Source of the DNA: Rhynchopus euleeides | Taxonomy: Eukaryota; Euglenozoa; Diplonemea; Diplonemida; Diplonemidae | NCBI GenBank assembly: GCA_963210315.1 | Contig: OY723313.1 | Span: forward strand, 682,001 to 746,000 | DNA length: 64,000 nucleotides | Direction of reading: 5' to 3' | Shown: in pieces, positions 19,139 through 28,718 of the stretch | Layout of the letters: every line of letters starts with the position of its first letter | Position numbering within the stretch: the stretch's first letter is position 1 | Program-made: the position numbers and the translations under genes | Notes under the pieces: generated by a model | The model's database searches: none | Told to the model about the DNA's origin: nothing | What the model saw: only the letters and a program-made list of their open reading frames with translations

Positions 19139-20722
19139 TACAGTGCAAACGATAATAATTATCGCATACGATAATTATTATCGTATTCCCATTATCGTAT
19201 ATTATCGTATACGATAATATACGATAATGGTGCGATAATTTTTTGAGATTTTCGGAAAACCAGAAATCAGCCCAGAACACATTGAAAAAGTGGTAAAAGT
19301 GGAGCCGGAAGCTGCCATTTTTGCTTCTTTGAATTATTGGTGACGGGGGGCTTCACTCAGAAGTGTAGAATGTCACTCACAAATGGGTGGCAGAGACACA
19401 ACACACATAGTGCCATGACATGCACATCACTATGTCTGTCTGAAGAAGTTTCAGGCACAGTGGGGCGGAGAGGACTCTGGGGATTGGGCAGTGGCCGTTC
19501 CACATGCCCTTCCCCTCGTGACTTACACCCTGTCGCCACCCCACTTCATGGAAAACATGACTACGCAGCAACAGGGTCATACTTGCGGCGGTATGCAACC
19601 ACCAGTACAGCCTGTTGCGGGTTCGCAAAGCTGACTGGTACGCTGCCTTGCCGTCGGGACCCAGATACTGAGGACACCCCTGTGAGAACACTGAGGGAAG
19701 ACGTTGGGCTAGCCTAGTTGAAGCAGGTGTCGGGGTGACCGAGACAGAGCACCCTGCCCAGAACATGAACAAGAAAGACTGTTCGACTGATGGGGAAGAA
19801 CCTGATAGGCAGGTGTGGTCTTCGGTGCAATGTTTGGAGAGATCAGGAGATTTCTCTTCAAGGCTACCACTTATGTTGGACTTGGCCTTCGCTCCCGTGA
19901 GCAGTGAAAAAGTGAGGAACACCGTTCTTCCCCTCTGACTGACGACCAGTGATGACATAGCGAAGGACCTTGAATGGGGTTTGAACCCGAGAGAGGCAAT
20001 ACTCAACCAAAGGTATTCTTCAGGACCTGCCACGGAACGGGCGATACGAACGCTCCCACCGTGCGCACGGACCTGTCTGCAACTCTACAAGGAACCACGG
20101 GGTGGCGCGCGCACATCACTTCGGAGGCCTCAAGGAGCCTGCCTGACCTGCACGACTCCGCTGCGCTACAAGGCGGAGCTCGGGCGCCATCCTCACCGAC
20201 AGCAAGGCAAGGGGTGATGATCATCTGGAGACACCTGAGCCCATGCAGGATCGGAGAGACGCGATCCACCTGAGGGAGACCACCATCCACCTCCTTCGGA
20301 CAGACCACACAGCCTTGTCGATGACCACAGCAGCCCGGACACAGACCAGTACGCGTACCCTGCCTGCAGCACCGAACCCCACAGGCTCATCTTACCCTTC
20401 CTGGGGCTGGGAGAATGGTAGTGATCTCTATTTTGTGGCTGATTGTGGCCCTTGGCGGGGTTTGGTGGCGTTTGGCGGTGGTAAACTGGAGATTTCGGTG
20501 ATTGGTTTCGGGCAAAATCAGGTGGGTATCGCATACGATAATGGGATTATCGTATGTTATCGCATACGATAATAATTATCGTATCTGGTCGTATACGATA
20601 ATCCATTATCGCATCATACGATAATGAATTATCGTATGCGATAATGAATTATCGTATGCGACAATTTTCCGAAAATTATCGTATCTGGTATATATGCGAT
20701 AATAATTATCGTTTGCACTGTA
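19139..20722. mobile_element. TA-flanked element with ATTATCG palindrome-rich ends
   Basis: Ends are 28-bp inverted repeats starting CAGTGCAAACGATAAT (19141 onward; complement ending at 20720) with one mismatch, bracketed by TA and then by GGCA/TGCC. Sub-terminal regions (19150-19240 and 20525-20710) are dense with CGATAAT/ATTATCG palindromes. The ~1.2 kb interior has no recognisable transposase; the longest frame (19377-20033, minus strand) has no known motif. A Tc1/mariner-like MITE is the likeliest class. Confidence 0.65.
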
Positions 20723-22479
20723 TGCCTGGGGGGGGGGCCGAGGTCACGTCAGATGCTGGCGGTTGGGTGTGAGGGGGGGAGGGGTGGTAGGAGGTGGGGG
20801 GTGGGTGGGGGAGGGAGAGGGGGGGGGTGGGTGACGCTTCTCGTGAAAAATTTCCGAGTTTTCCGTCTCCCCCCCCCCTCCCCCTTCCCTTCCCTTCCCT
20901 TCCCTTCCCTTCCCTTCCCTTCCCTCCCCCCATCCCATTCCCCTCTCCCCTTCAATCCCCCGTGCCCTGGCACTCTGCACCTCGATTGGCTCCTTGCTCA
21001 GTCCAACGAGACCTGGCAGCCCCTCTCCCCCCCCCCCCTTTCCCTATTTTTTCCGCGCATCCCTTTTCTCTGCTGTTTCCGGAATAGCCCGTCCATCTCT
21101 TTCCCAACTCCTTCAGACAAACCCCATTGCAACGCCGCGCTGTGTGGGTTCTGCCTTGATGCGGTACTCTTATTCATCGATCTCCCCTCCCCCCTGATTT
21201 GATGGGGAATGAAAAGAGGAAATGAGCTGCATGTTGGAGGGGGGGGGGTGAGTGCGCGGTGAAGGACATAGGGAGGGGGGAGGAGGTCATTACCTTATGG
21301 TTTTTATTCGCGCCCCCATGCAGAGAGCTATTCAGTTGCCTTCTCCATCATGGGGTGGGGGTGGGGTGGGGGGGCAACGCATCAAACGAATTCCAGGGTG
21401 GGTGGAGAGAGAGGAGCGAAGGGAGGGAAGAGCTGTGACCCCCTGACCTCCCCTCACCACCACCACCCCCCTCCTCTCCCCCCCCCCCCCCCAAAACAGA
21501 CCAGAAAACAGCATTTTTTTGAGTACTTCCCCAACCCAGCCAAACCCGTTCATCCCCCCCCCCTTCCCACATTGCAAGAAAGTGCCGGGCGACTTGCTTT
21601 TCCATTCGCTCTTGACAATCAAATAATCCCCCCCCTTCCCTGGTTGTTTATTCGGGAGAAGGAGCGGGGGGGGGGAGGAGATTCCCTCTCGACGATCAAA
21701 CCCCCTCCTCGATCGCCCCACACACCCCCACCCTTCTCTCTGTCTGGCTCTCTCTCTCTCCCCAGTCTGGTGGCAGTCAGGGCGTATGTGCGCATAAATG
21801 GCATGGGGCCCGTTAATATGGGGGCCCCGCTCATGCCATCCCCGAGTCAAAGTGTCAGGGAGAGCGTTTTAGGGAGTTATCATTGCAAATTGGCTAGCTC
21901 GCAATCCGATGACTTCTGCAGGTGAAAATGGCGTGCCGCTCTGCCCCACGAGCCTTTTCTTTCGGGATGAGTGTGAGATAATCCGTCCCTCCTTTTATTT
22001 GTCTTGTATACTTGGTCTTTGCATGTTCTAGAGTTCTTTTTCGCATGGAACTCTGAAAAGCCTTTTCACCAGCGCGGTTCCCCTCGTGAAGAGGGGGGGA
22101 GGGGGTGGGTGGCGCTCTGCGTTTTCTAAGAGCATCACCGCCAACTTTTCATCGCCATCCCCTTCTTCTCTTCGAGATCCATCTGGTTGAATAGGTTTTC
22201 ACAAAAAAATAGCAAAACCCCTCTCCCAAACCCCCGGATGCTCGTGAGAGAGGTCACCAGAAAGAATGCAGCACGCCGACTCTTCTGAAGCGTGGCGGAA
22301 CCCAAGGGGCATATGTTCCGGCGGGGCTCTGGTGACGAACACAACCTCACGGGTGGAAAAGGGCAGCCCGTCAGAGTTTCGATTGCAACAAGACGGGAGG
22401 GGTGGAGGGTGTGTTATTAGAGGCAAAAAAAATCAGGAAAAAATGCGGTTTTTTTTGTCTCTGCCTCCACACATACACA
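20723..22479. other. Low-complexity intergenic sequence
   Basis: G-rich and C-rich runs, a (CCCTT)n tract near 20885-20930, poly-pyrimidine blocks and no supportable ORF. Its right edge adjoins the 3' end of the retrotransposon. Confidence 0.5.
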
Positions 22480-22594
22480 ACAACAACAACAAAAAAGGAT
22501 TGAAGAATTTGTGCCGGGTGTGTGTGTGTGCGTGTGGTGACCACGTTTTGTGTGGGGAGATCCTGCGCGGATCATTGCCCACCCCCGCCCATTT

Positions 22595-25500
22595 CTACGT
22601 CACAGCGGAGGCCCCACTCGGGTTAGAGTGTGGGGCCAACTCAGTGCCACTCCGGGGAGGAGGGCGTGCAGCATAGCCGGCGTGGTGTGCTTGGCAGCAA
22701 TGTGGTAGTGTTTTGCCATCGCTGTAGCAGTCACCGCATCGGTCCATGCTGTGGCGTTTGCAGAAGCCCATAGTGACCGGGAGCCCGTCCCCCTCCTTGT
22801 GGTGGTTGCGGCAGCACACCTCCTCCGGGAGGCGCCGCTTCTGGCATGCCGAGCAACGGGGCTTCCAATGCAACTTGCAGGCAAGCACCTTTGCGTTCCT
22901 CCTGGCACCAGGGGGAGCAGTTCGGGGGGCAGCGCCCCTCCGCTCCCATGGGCGCCCTACCCGGCTGTTGGCCTGCCGACCACGCGCCGCCCACTGCTGG
23001 GCCGATTGCTGCCAACCCTCAGGGTAGTGCGGCTGCGGAGCGAAGGTAGCGGCCCACGCCATTCCGCGATCATGGAACACTGTATCCGTCCGGCTGGGGG
23101 CTGGCACAGCCAGGTGCGCTTGGAGGCTGCGCATCACCGACTCAGTGGCAGGGTTCAGCTGGGCCCTCCTCGACAGGCCCGCCGCCACAGATCCACCGAT
23201 CGCCGTGAGGACTGTTGAGTTGGCAGCATGGCCGCAATGCCAGGGCCCAGTGCCTACTTTCGTCACCATGCTGCAGAGCCCCTTCAGCGAGGCAGCCTTC
23301 CCCAGGATACTGCTCTGGAACACCGTGAGGTCCTGCTGGAGCTGCTGCCGTGAGGCCCCCAGCCTTTCAGCCTCGTCCATCGCGGCGTTACTGAGGGCAT
23401 CAGCATCTGTGTTGGATTCCCTCTTCACATGCTCGTATGTGAGAGTGAACCTCGGTTGGAGGTCCGCAGCTAGCCGGGACGTGCTGAGGAACAGAGGACG
23501 GAGGGCGGCATCCCGGCACAATGAGTCCCCTTGGAGCTGGCGCAGCACCACCTGGGAGTCGCCCCGCACTGTGACTGGGCCCTCAGGGGCATCACCCCTC
23601 TCGAGGAGGCGCAGACCTGCACGGAGCGCCTCGTACTCAGCAATGTTGTTGCTACGCACGTTCAGCAGCGGGAGTACTTTCTCTGAAACCTTGCAACCGT
23701 CTTGGTATAGCACCGCCCCTGCCCCCGCCACGGCGAAGGGGGTGCCATTGTCGCGCCCACCACCGTCAAAGTACAGGGTGAGCCCTGGGGCTGTGTCTGC
23801 AGGGATGCGCGAGCGGGCCTCCCTCGCGCCCTTCCTATTCGGGTCCACGTGGGCGGGGGGGCGGATGCGGCGCGTCACGGTGTCTGGGAGGGTAAGGCCA
23901 GTTGATAGCTCGAAGTCCACGGCCAGCTCCATCAGGGTCACAGTATGCTCACTCCCCTGCGGTCCCCACTTTAGGCCCCTTAGCCAGTCGCAGAGGGCCA
24001 CCCACATGCCTGGGGGCCGCTTGCCCCACGTCTGCTTGACTTCGGAAGGCGCCAGTGCAGGGATGGAGGCACTCTCGGGGTTAGGGGTGCTCCACTCCCA
24101 GGGGTAGACGGTAGTACGGTGATGGCGCACAGAGCGGTCGAGCAGCCCGTCCTTCTCCTGTCGCGCCGCCAGGACTGCGATGAAGTAGCGGTGGAGCTGT
24201 GCCACGGTGGTGATCCTGTCCGCAAAGGACATGGGCAGCGGCTGCTCGTTCTCCGGGACGCTGTATCTGTAAATGGTCGCCACCCCGCACTGGGCCAGGC
24301 ATGCCGGCCAGGCCGTCCGGTCCCTCGCTGCTATGGGGTGCTTCTGGCGGACTGGCTCCCATGCCGCGCAGTCCCACCACAGGTGTGATACCGTCTCCGG
24401 GGTCCCAGATGTGCAGTATCGGCACACCTCCCCCAGACCTGTGCGCCCACGAGCAGGCACCGCCCCTGCAACAACGGAGCGGAGGAGGCCTCGCTGGTAC
24501 CCCGTGATTGCAGCGCCCTCTCCCTCCAGGACGCAACGTGTCACCCTCCCGTCAATGCCGTGCTCTGCTCCTTGGAAGTCGTCTCTGCGTTCGGCCAGCT
24601 TCTTCGCCGTTGCGTTACGCAGGGATTGGCGGAGGTCGTGTGCAAAGATAGCCCAGGCGCTCGGTGTTGCAGCAACAGGGTCGAAGGTGACATCGCGACC
24701 AGCTTCGTCAGTGTAAGCCAGGGTGGTCGCAGCACTCCAGCGCCATTCAATCCCCTGCAGGGCGGCCCAGAAAAGCGCGAAGGGGCCTGTCCCCTCAAGC
24801 CTCTCTCTACTCCCCCAGGCTGCCTCGGACAGCACCCTGCTGTGACTCCACTTTTTGATCTGCTTGGCCCATGTGGTGATCTGCCGGTAGGGGGGGGCGA
24901 CAGCGGGGTCCACCCGGTGCGCCTGATGGAGGACACACAGCACAATCTCCTGTGCTCTGCGAGGTGGGCCAGACCAGAGCGCGGCGACGAAGAGGCCCCT
25001 CCATCGCCTGATGTCCTTGCTGTCCCAACGAGTTACGAGGGCATCGTAATATAGTCGAGCCCCTGCCGTCATCGCCGCCGCCTGCCCTTTCCATTGCACC
25101 GGCAGGGGCAGCGCTGAGGTTCTGCGGAGGTTCTGCTGCGCACCTTCCTTCCGGCGGGCGATGCGCTCGGACTGGGGCGCTGTGCGCCCTTCCCTGATCA
25201 GGCGCGCGTGTAGCATGGCCCCGAGACAGTCGAAGCTGTTGCGCTGCCGGAGGGGAGTGGCCTCGCCATCCCTTGCCCGGTACATAATCCGGAGCGGCCC
25301 GGGGGATGTCGAGAAAACGTGAGACTTGATTTCTGCACAAATAGCCATCCCGGTGTCGTGGGAGAAACCCGCAGAGTCGTCTACAACGTCTTGCAGGATC
25401 TCCGGGCTGGGGGCTGTGGCGTATACGTCGTCAACGAAAGACAGCGCCCTTGTGTCCTGCCGGTGCTCGACCATCCTCATCCACACACCCACCAGCACGT

Positions 25501-26476
25501 TAATCAGCACGACACTGATGGGGCAACCCTGCATGATGCCGTTAGTTGGCAGGAAGCCTTCCCCGATGGTGCCGCTCGCCCGGAAGTGCCGCTGCATCGT
25601 CCTGTACGCTGCTCGCAGGGTGCGCAGGACACGGGCGTCGAAACCGAGCTCCGCAGCCAGGCGGAAGGTGAGGTCGATTGGCACCGTGTCGAAGCACTTC
25701 TTGAAGTCGAGGGCGACTCCGTGCAGCGGTCGCCCTGTGAGGTGGGCTTCTTCAATACGTGCCGCCAGGTGCCAGATGAGGTCCTCCGCACCGTGGCCAG
25801 GCCGGCAGCCGTGCAGGTCTTCGGGCGCGATGATCTCCAACCACTTCAGTGCCGGTTTCACCCGGATAGCTGCCCACACTCTGTACAGCACGGGGGTGAT
25901 ACTGATGGGGCGCTGCGACAGTGGCTCTCCTGAGCTGCCAGGCTTGGGGATGAGGCAGATCATGGCGTGCATCAGCTGCTCCGGCCACTCGCCCGACCGT
26001 TCAACTTCGTTGAACACCTCCGCGAAGAGCCTGAGGAGTTCGTGCGGGAGTTGTCTCAGTTCGTGGACCCGCCAACCGTGCAGGCCCGGCGAGGTGGACG
26101 TGGACATCTTGGCCAAGGCCTTCCCAACGTCTTCTGCCGTGATGGTCTTGCACTCCATGTCAGCCACCTCGGGGAGAAAGCGGAGGTACTTTTGGCGGAA
26201 GGTGTCCCACCCGGGCTCTGGCGTCGTTGCGTACTTACGGAAGTACCCTCCCCACGCCGTGTCGCTCCTCAGCAGCTCGTCCGCCTCCTTGGGGCAGGCC
26301 GTGAAAGCCGTCTTCGCGCCGCATGAAGGTGGCTGGAGCGCAGAAGCGATCTGCGAGGTACGCGAACACCTGCCCTGCCTCGTATGTCCAAGCTTTCTGC
26401 ATCCTCGCCTTCCACGTGCGGATCCTCGCGTCGCGGAGCCTGTCGAACATGCCCCTCTGCGACCCCTCCAAGGCAA
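22595..26476 (-). CDS. Retrotransposon reverse transcriptase and RNase H ORF
   Basis: The open frame allows 1293 residues, though its first ~55 residues lie in the overlap and are probably not translated in this frame. RT motifs: ALDFKKCFD (catalytic Asp near residue 257), NGIMQGCPIS and SFVDDVYA, where the active-site box is FVDD instead of the usual YADD. A zf-RVT type zinc finger follows (C685, C688, H698, C703). An RNase HI domain occupies about 898-1035, with Asp904 (YFDGGG), Glu947 (AEYEAL), Asp973 (RGDSQ) and a final DAD near 1024-1026. The C-terminal tail holds many Cys/His pairs (CSACQ, CCRNHH, CGDC, CCQAHH), suggesting another nucleic-acid binding module. All catalytic residues seem intact. 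Confidence 0.88.
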   Translation of the reverse strand: MPWRGRRGACSTGSATRGSARGRRGCRKLGHTRQGRCSRTSQIASALQPPSCGAKTAFTACPKEADELLRSDTAWGGYFRKYATTPEPGWDTFRQKYLRFLPEVADMECKTITAEDVGKALAKMSTSTSPGLHGWRVHELRQLPHELLRLFAEVFNEVERSGEWPEQLMHAMICLIPKPGSSGEPLSQRPISITPVLYRVWAAIRVKPALKWLEIIAPEDLHGCRPGHGAEDLIWHLAARIEEAHLTGRPLHGVALDFKKCFDTVPIDLTFRLAAELGFDARVLRTLRAAYRTMQRHFRASGTIGEGFLPTNGIMQGCPISVVLINVLVGVWMRMVEHRQDTRALSFVDDVYATAPSPEILQDVVDDSAGFSHDTGMAICAEIKSHVFSTSPGPLRIMYRARDGEATPLRQRNSFDCLGAMLHARLIREGRTAPQSERIARRKEGAQQNLRRTSALPLPVQWKGQAAAMTAGARLYYDALVTRWDSKDIRRWRGLFVAALWSGPPRRAQEIVLCVLHQAHRVDPAVAPPYRQITTWAKQIKKWSHSRVLSEAAWGSRERLEGTGPFALFWAALQGIEWRWSAATTLAYTDEAGRDVTFDPVAATPSAWAIFAHDLRQSLRNATAKKLAERRDDFQGAEHGIDGRVTRCVLEGEGAAITGYQRGLLRSVVAGAVPARGRTGLGEVCRYCTSGTPETVSHLWWDCAAWEPVRQKHPIAARDRTAWPACLAQCGVATIYRYSVPENEQPLPMSFADRITTVAQLHRYFIAVLAARQEKDGLLDRSVRHHRTTVYPWEWSTPNPESASIPALAPSEVKQTWGKRPPGMWVALCDWLRGLKWGPQGSEHTVTLMELAVDFELSTGLTLPDTVTRRIRPPAHVDPNRKGAREARSRIPADTAPGLTLYFDGGGRDNGTPFAVAGAGAVLYQDGCKVSEKVLPLLNVRSNNIAEYEALRAGLRLLERGDAPEGPVTVRGDSQVVLRQLQGDSLCRDAALRPLFLSTSRLAADLQPRFTLTYEHVKRESNTDADALSNAAMDEAERLGASRQQLQQDLTVFQSSILGKAASLKGLCSMVTKVGTGPWHCGHAANSTVLTAIGGSVAAGLSRRAQLNPATESVMRSLQAHLAVPAPSRTDTVFHDRGMAWAATFAPQPHYPEGWQQSAQQWAARGRQANSRVGRPWERRGAAPRTAPPGARRNAKVLACKLHWKPRCSACQKRRLPEEVCCRNHHKEGDGLPVTMGFCKRHSMDRCGDCYSDGKTLPHCCQAHHAGYAARPPPRSGTELAPHSNPSGASAVT

Positions 26477-28436
26477 TGAGGGCCTGCTCCAGGATCTCCA
26501 GGTCCGGCAACTGCGAGGTTGTGTTCGTCAGCGCTGCTTGCAGCCCCTGGGGGAGGCCCCCCTCCCTCAGGCGTTTCTTTGCGGCGTTCCAGGCGTGCTT
26601 CTCCCCATTCGTGAGGCCGTACGGTGCATCGGCTTGCAGTCGCTTGAGACCCTCTTGGACGAGGCATCGGAGGTTCCCCAACAGTCCGTCCTTCGCCCGG
26701 GTGTTCGTGTCACCGGCCCCCCGTGCAGAGGCGGGGTGGTGCTTGGTGGCCGCCCGCGACCACTGCATGTGGTAGCCCTCCGCTCTGCCTGTGTAGGCCG
26801 CTTCCTGCCTCTCCAGGTGGCCTACATGGACACGCTTTAGGAAACGCTCGCCGCAGGTGGAGGCTCGGTGGAGGAGCTGCGCGGCCGTTGCTCCGTGGCG
26901 CAGTTCCCCCTCTGCAAGCACGTCCTGCATTATCCCTCTCGCCGCAGCGTCTCCCAGCTTGGGCTTACCCGCAGGGAAAGGGGTGGGAAGAATGCAGATC
27001 TTTTTGGGGCGGCGGAAGGCAGTGAGGTCTAGGTCTACAAAAAGCGGGCAGTGCGTGGGTATGTCGTAGTCCCCCCGCTTCGCCACCTCAACGCGACGCA
27101 GGGCCGGCGCTGCGCAGGAGTTCATCAGGCAGATGTCCAGCCGAGTGCCGTTCTCCGACGCCCAGCACGTGTTCTGCACGCTCTGTTGTGCGAGCTCCGC
27201 ATGCGTCGTCGCCACGTCGACCCAGCCGCCCACCCGGCACGCCTGGGACAGCGTGGCGCTGGTTTCCGGGTTGGTGTTGAGGTCCCCCATCAGTAGCACG
27301 GGCACCTGCCCCAACCCAGCTGCGAGGTCGAGCGTCTCTTGCAGGAGGGCTTCCCGCTGCTCACCCACTTCGGTCCCCGAGTGGCCGTACACGCTCAGGA
27401 TATGAAGCGCCGTTTTCCCGTCTCCAATCGCTAGCACTACGTGCACCATGCGGGTACTGTCGTACAACTTCTGCTCCTGCGCGGTCTTCGGCTGCACCAC
27501 TTGCGCGACAAGGCCCTCCTTCGCCATGACAGCCACACCTCCGGGCCTTGTTTGTTCGCGGCCGTTCGCGCCTGCGACCCTGGGCATGCCCTTGCCCCAG
27601 TGCATAGCCCAGCCGTGGGCTGCGAAGTAGCCGTTGTGCGTGCCCTTGCTCGGGTCCGGGACTCGGGTTTCCTGCAGGGCCACAACATCCGCCTTCAGGC
27701 CCGCCACGTCGCCTAGGTGCGTCTGCAGTGACGTTACGTTCGCTGTCGCCAGCCTGATCACTCCCGGTGTTGTTAGTTGATATGCAGGATGCCGCAATCG
27801 CCGCGGGGGCGGTGACGCTGTGGACCCCTGGACGGGCGTAGGCACTCGCGTCCCGTCCGCTGTGGCCGGGGTGGGCATAGGAAGGGCTGCAGGGATGTCC
27901 CACTGGTTCGTCGGCGTCACAGCTAGCTCCCGGGCCAGGCTAAGGGGGAAACGGAGCACATCGTAGTGGAAGGGCCTCCACGTAAGGCCCAGCACCTTGG
28001 CTCCCTCCCCACACCGGGTCATGCATTGCTTGCTGTTGGAGGCGAGCAGCCACACCTGGGCATCCAGAACTTCTGCCGCAACCCGGAGGGTAGCCGCGTC
28101 TCCGTATGTCCCCGGGCGCGTCTGCTTCTCGACGTAGTCGTCGTAGGATGTAGGGGCCTGCGGGTCATCGTGGTCGGGCACGTACGAGGCCCTGCGCTCT
28201 GCGTTTTGCCGCATGGACGACGCCACCGCTGCACGCAACCCGCCTGCTGTCCACTCCGCGCACTGCTCTGCAAGGCCGGCGTACTGGCAGTTGCCGTCCT
28301 TCGGCACTGGTACCCGGAGCGCCATCAGTCTCCTTGCAGCATGCGTCAACCACTGCTCGTCTTGCTCTATGGTGGAGGGGGAGTACTCCTGTCCCCCCCC
28401 ACGGAGGCGCCGGGGTTCTCCTGCCCCTGTCGCCAA
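26235..28436 (-). CDS. Retrotransposon OTU protease plus APE-like endonuclease ORF
   Basis: 733 codons. Residues ~40-165 form an OTU-type cysteine protease domain with VPKDGNC (Cys50) and WRPFHYDVL (His157). Residues ~225-470 form an exonuclease-endonuclease-phosphatase (APE) domain: Asn233, QET (Glu256), GDLNTN (Asp385, Asn387), RLDICL (Asp434) and PTHCPLF (His462). The following helical region leads toward the RT. The frame ends at 26235, but the sequence similarity expected before the RT continues in the frame of the neighbouring ORF from about 26330-26310, so a single +1 shift joins them. In LINE elements the endonuclease nicks target DNA to prime reverse transcription; the role of the OTU domain is unknown. 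Confidence 0.82.
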   Translation of the reverse strand: MATGAGEPRRLRGGGQEYSPSTIEQDEQWLTHAARRLMALRVPVPKDGNCQYAGLAEQCAEWTAGGLRAAVASSMRQNAERRASYVPDHDDPQAPTSYDDYVEKQTRPGTYGDAATLRVAAEVLDAQVWLLASNSKQCMTRCGEGAKVLGLTWRPFHYDVLRFPLSLARELAVTPTNQWDIPAALPMPTPATADGTRVPTPVQGSTASPPPRRLRHPAYQLTTPGVIRLATANVTSLQTHLGDVAGLKADVVALQETRVPDPSKGTHNGYFAAHGWAMHWGKGMPRVAGANGREQTRPGGVAVMAKEGLVAQVVQPKTAQEQKLYDSTRMVHVVLAIGDGKTALHILSVYGHSGTEVGEQREALLQETLDLAAGLGQVPVLLMGDLNTNPETSATLSQACRVGGWVDVATTHAELAQQSVQNTCWASENGTRLDICLMNSCAAPALRRVEVAKRGDYDIPTHCPLFVDLDLTAFRRPKKICILPTPFPAGKPKLGDAAARGIMQDVLAEGELRHGATAAQLLHRASTCGERFLKRVHVGHLERQEAAYTGRAEGYHMQWSRAATKHHPASARGAGDTNTRAKDGLLGNLRCLVQEGLKRLQADAPYGLTNGEKHAWNAAKKRLREGGLPQGLQAALTNTTSQLPDLEILEQALIALEGSQRGMFDRLRDARIRTWKARMQKAWTYEAGQVFAYLADRFCAPATFMRREDGFHGLPQGGGRAAEERHGVGRVLP

Positions 28437-28718
28437 ATCTACGGGGTCCCAGCACGGGGCCGTTGCCCGGGTATCTCCTGCCCGTACAGCGGCTCGGCTG
28501 GGTCTAGGTGGGGTTGGGGGTGATGTTGGGGTTGGGGTTCTACTTGGGGTGTGTGGAGGTGTTTGTATACGCCCCGAGACCTCCTGTTTCTCGGGGTGGG
28601 GTGCGGCTGGGGGCCCGACGGCGAACGTGATTTGTCCCCAGACGTGGTCGGCACCCCGGCCAGGGGGAACGTTAATCTCCTGCGCGGGTCCCCCCCGCTG
28701 GCCGGAGCGCCCGCCCCC

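Noticed and set aside
22600..24107. Long + strand ORFs over the retrotransposon (e.g. 23145-24107, 25326-26840)
   Set aside because: Shadows of the RT/RNase H and endonuclease ORFs, which carry the recognisable motifs on the minus strand.
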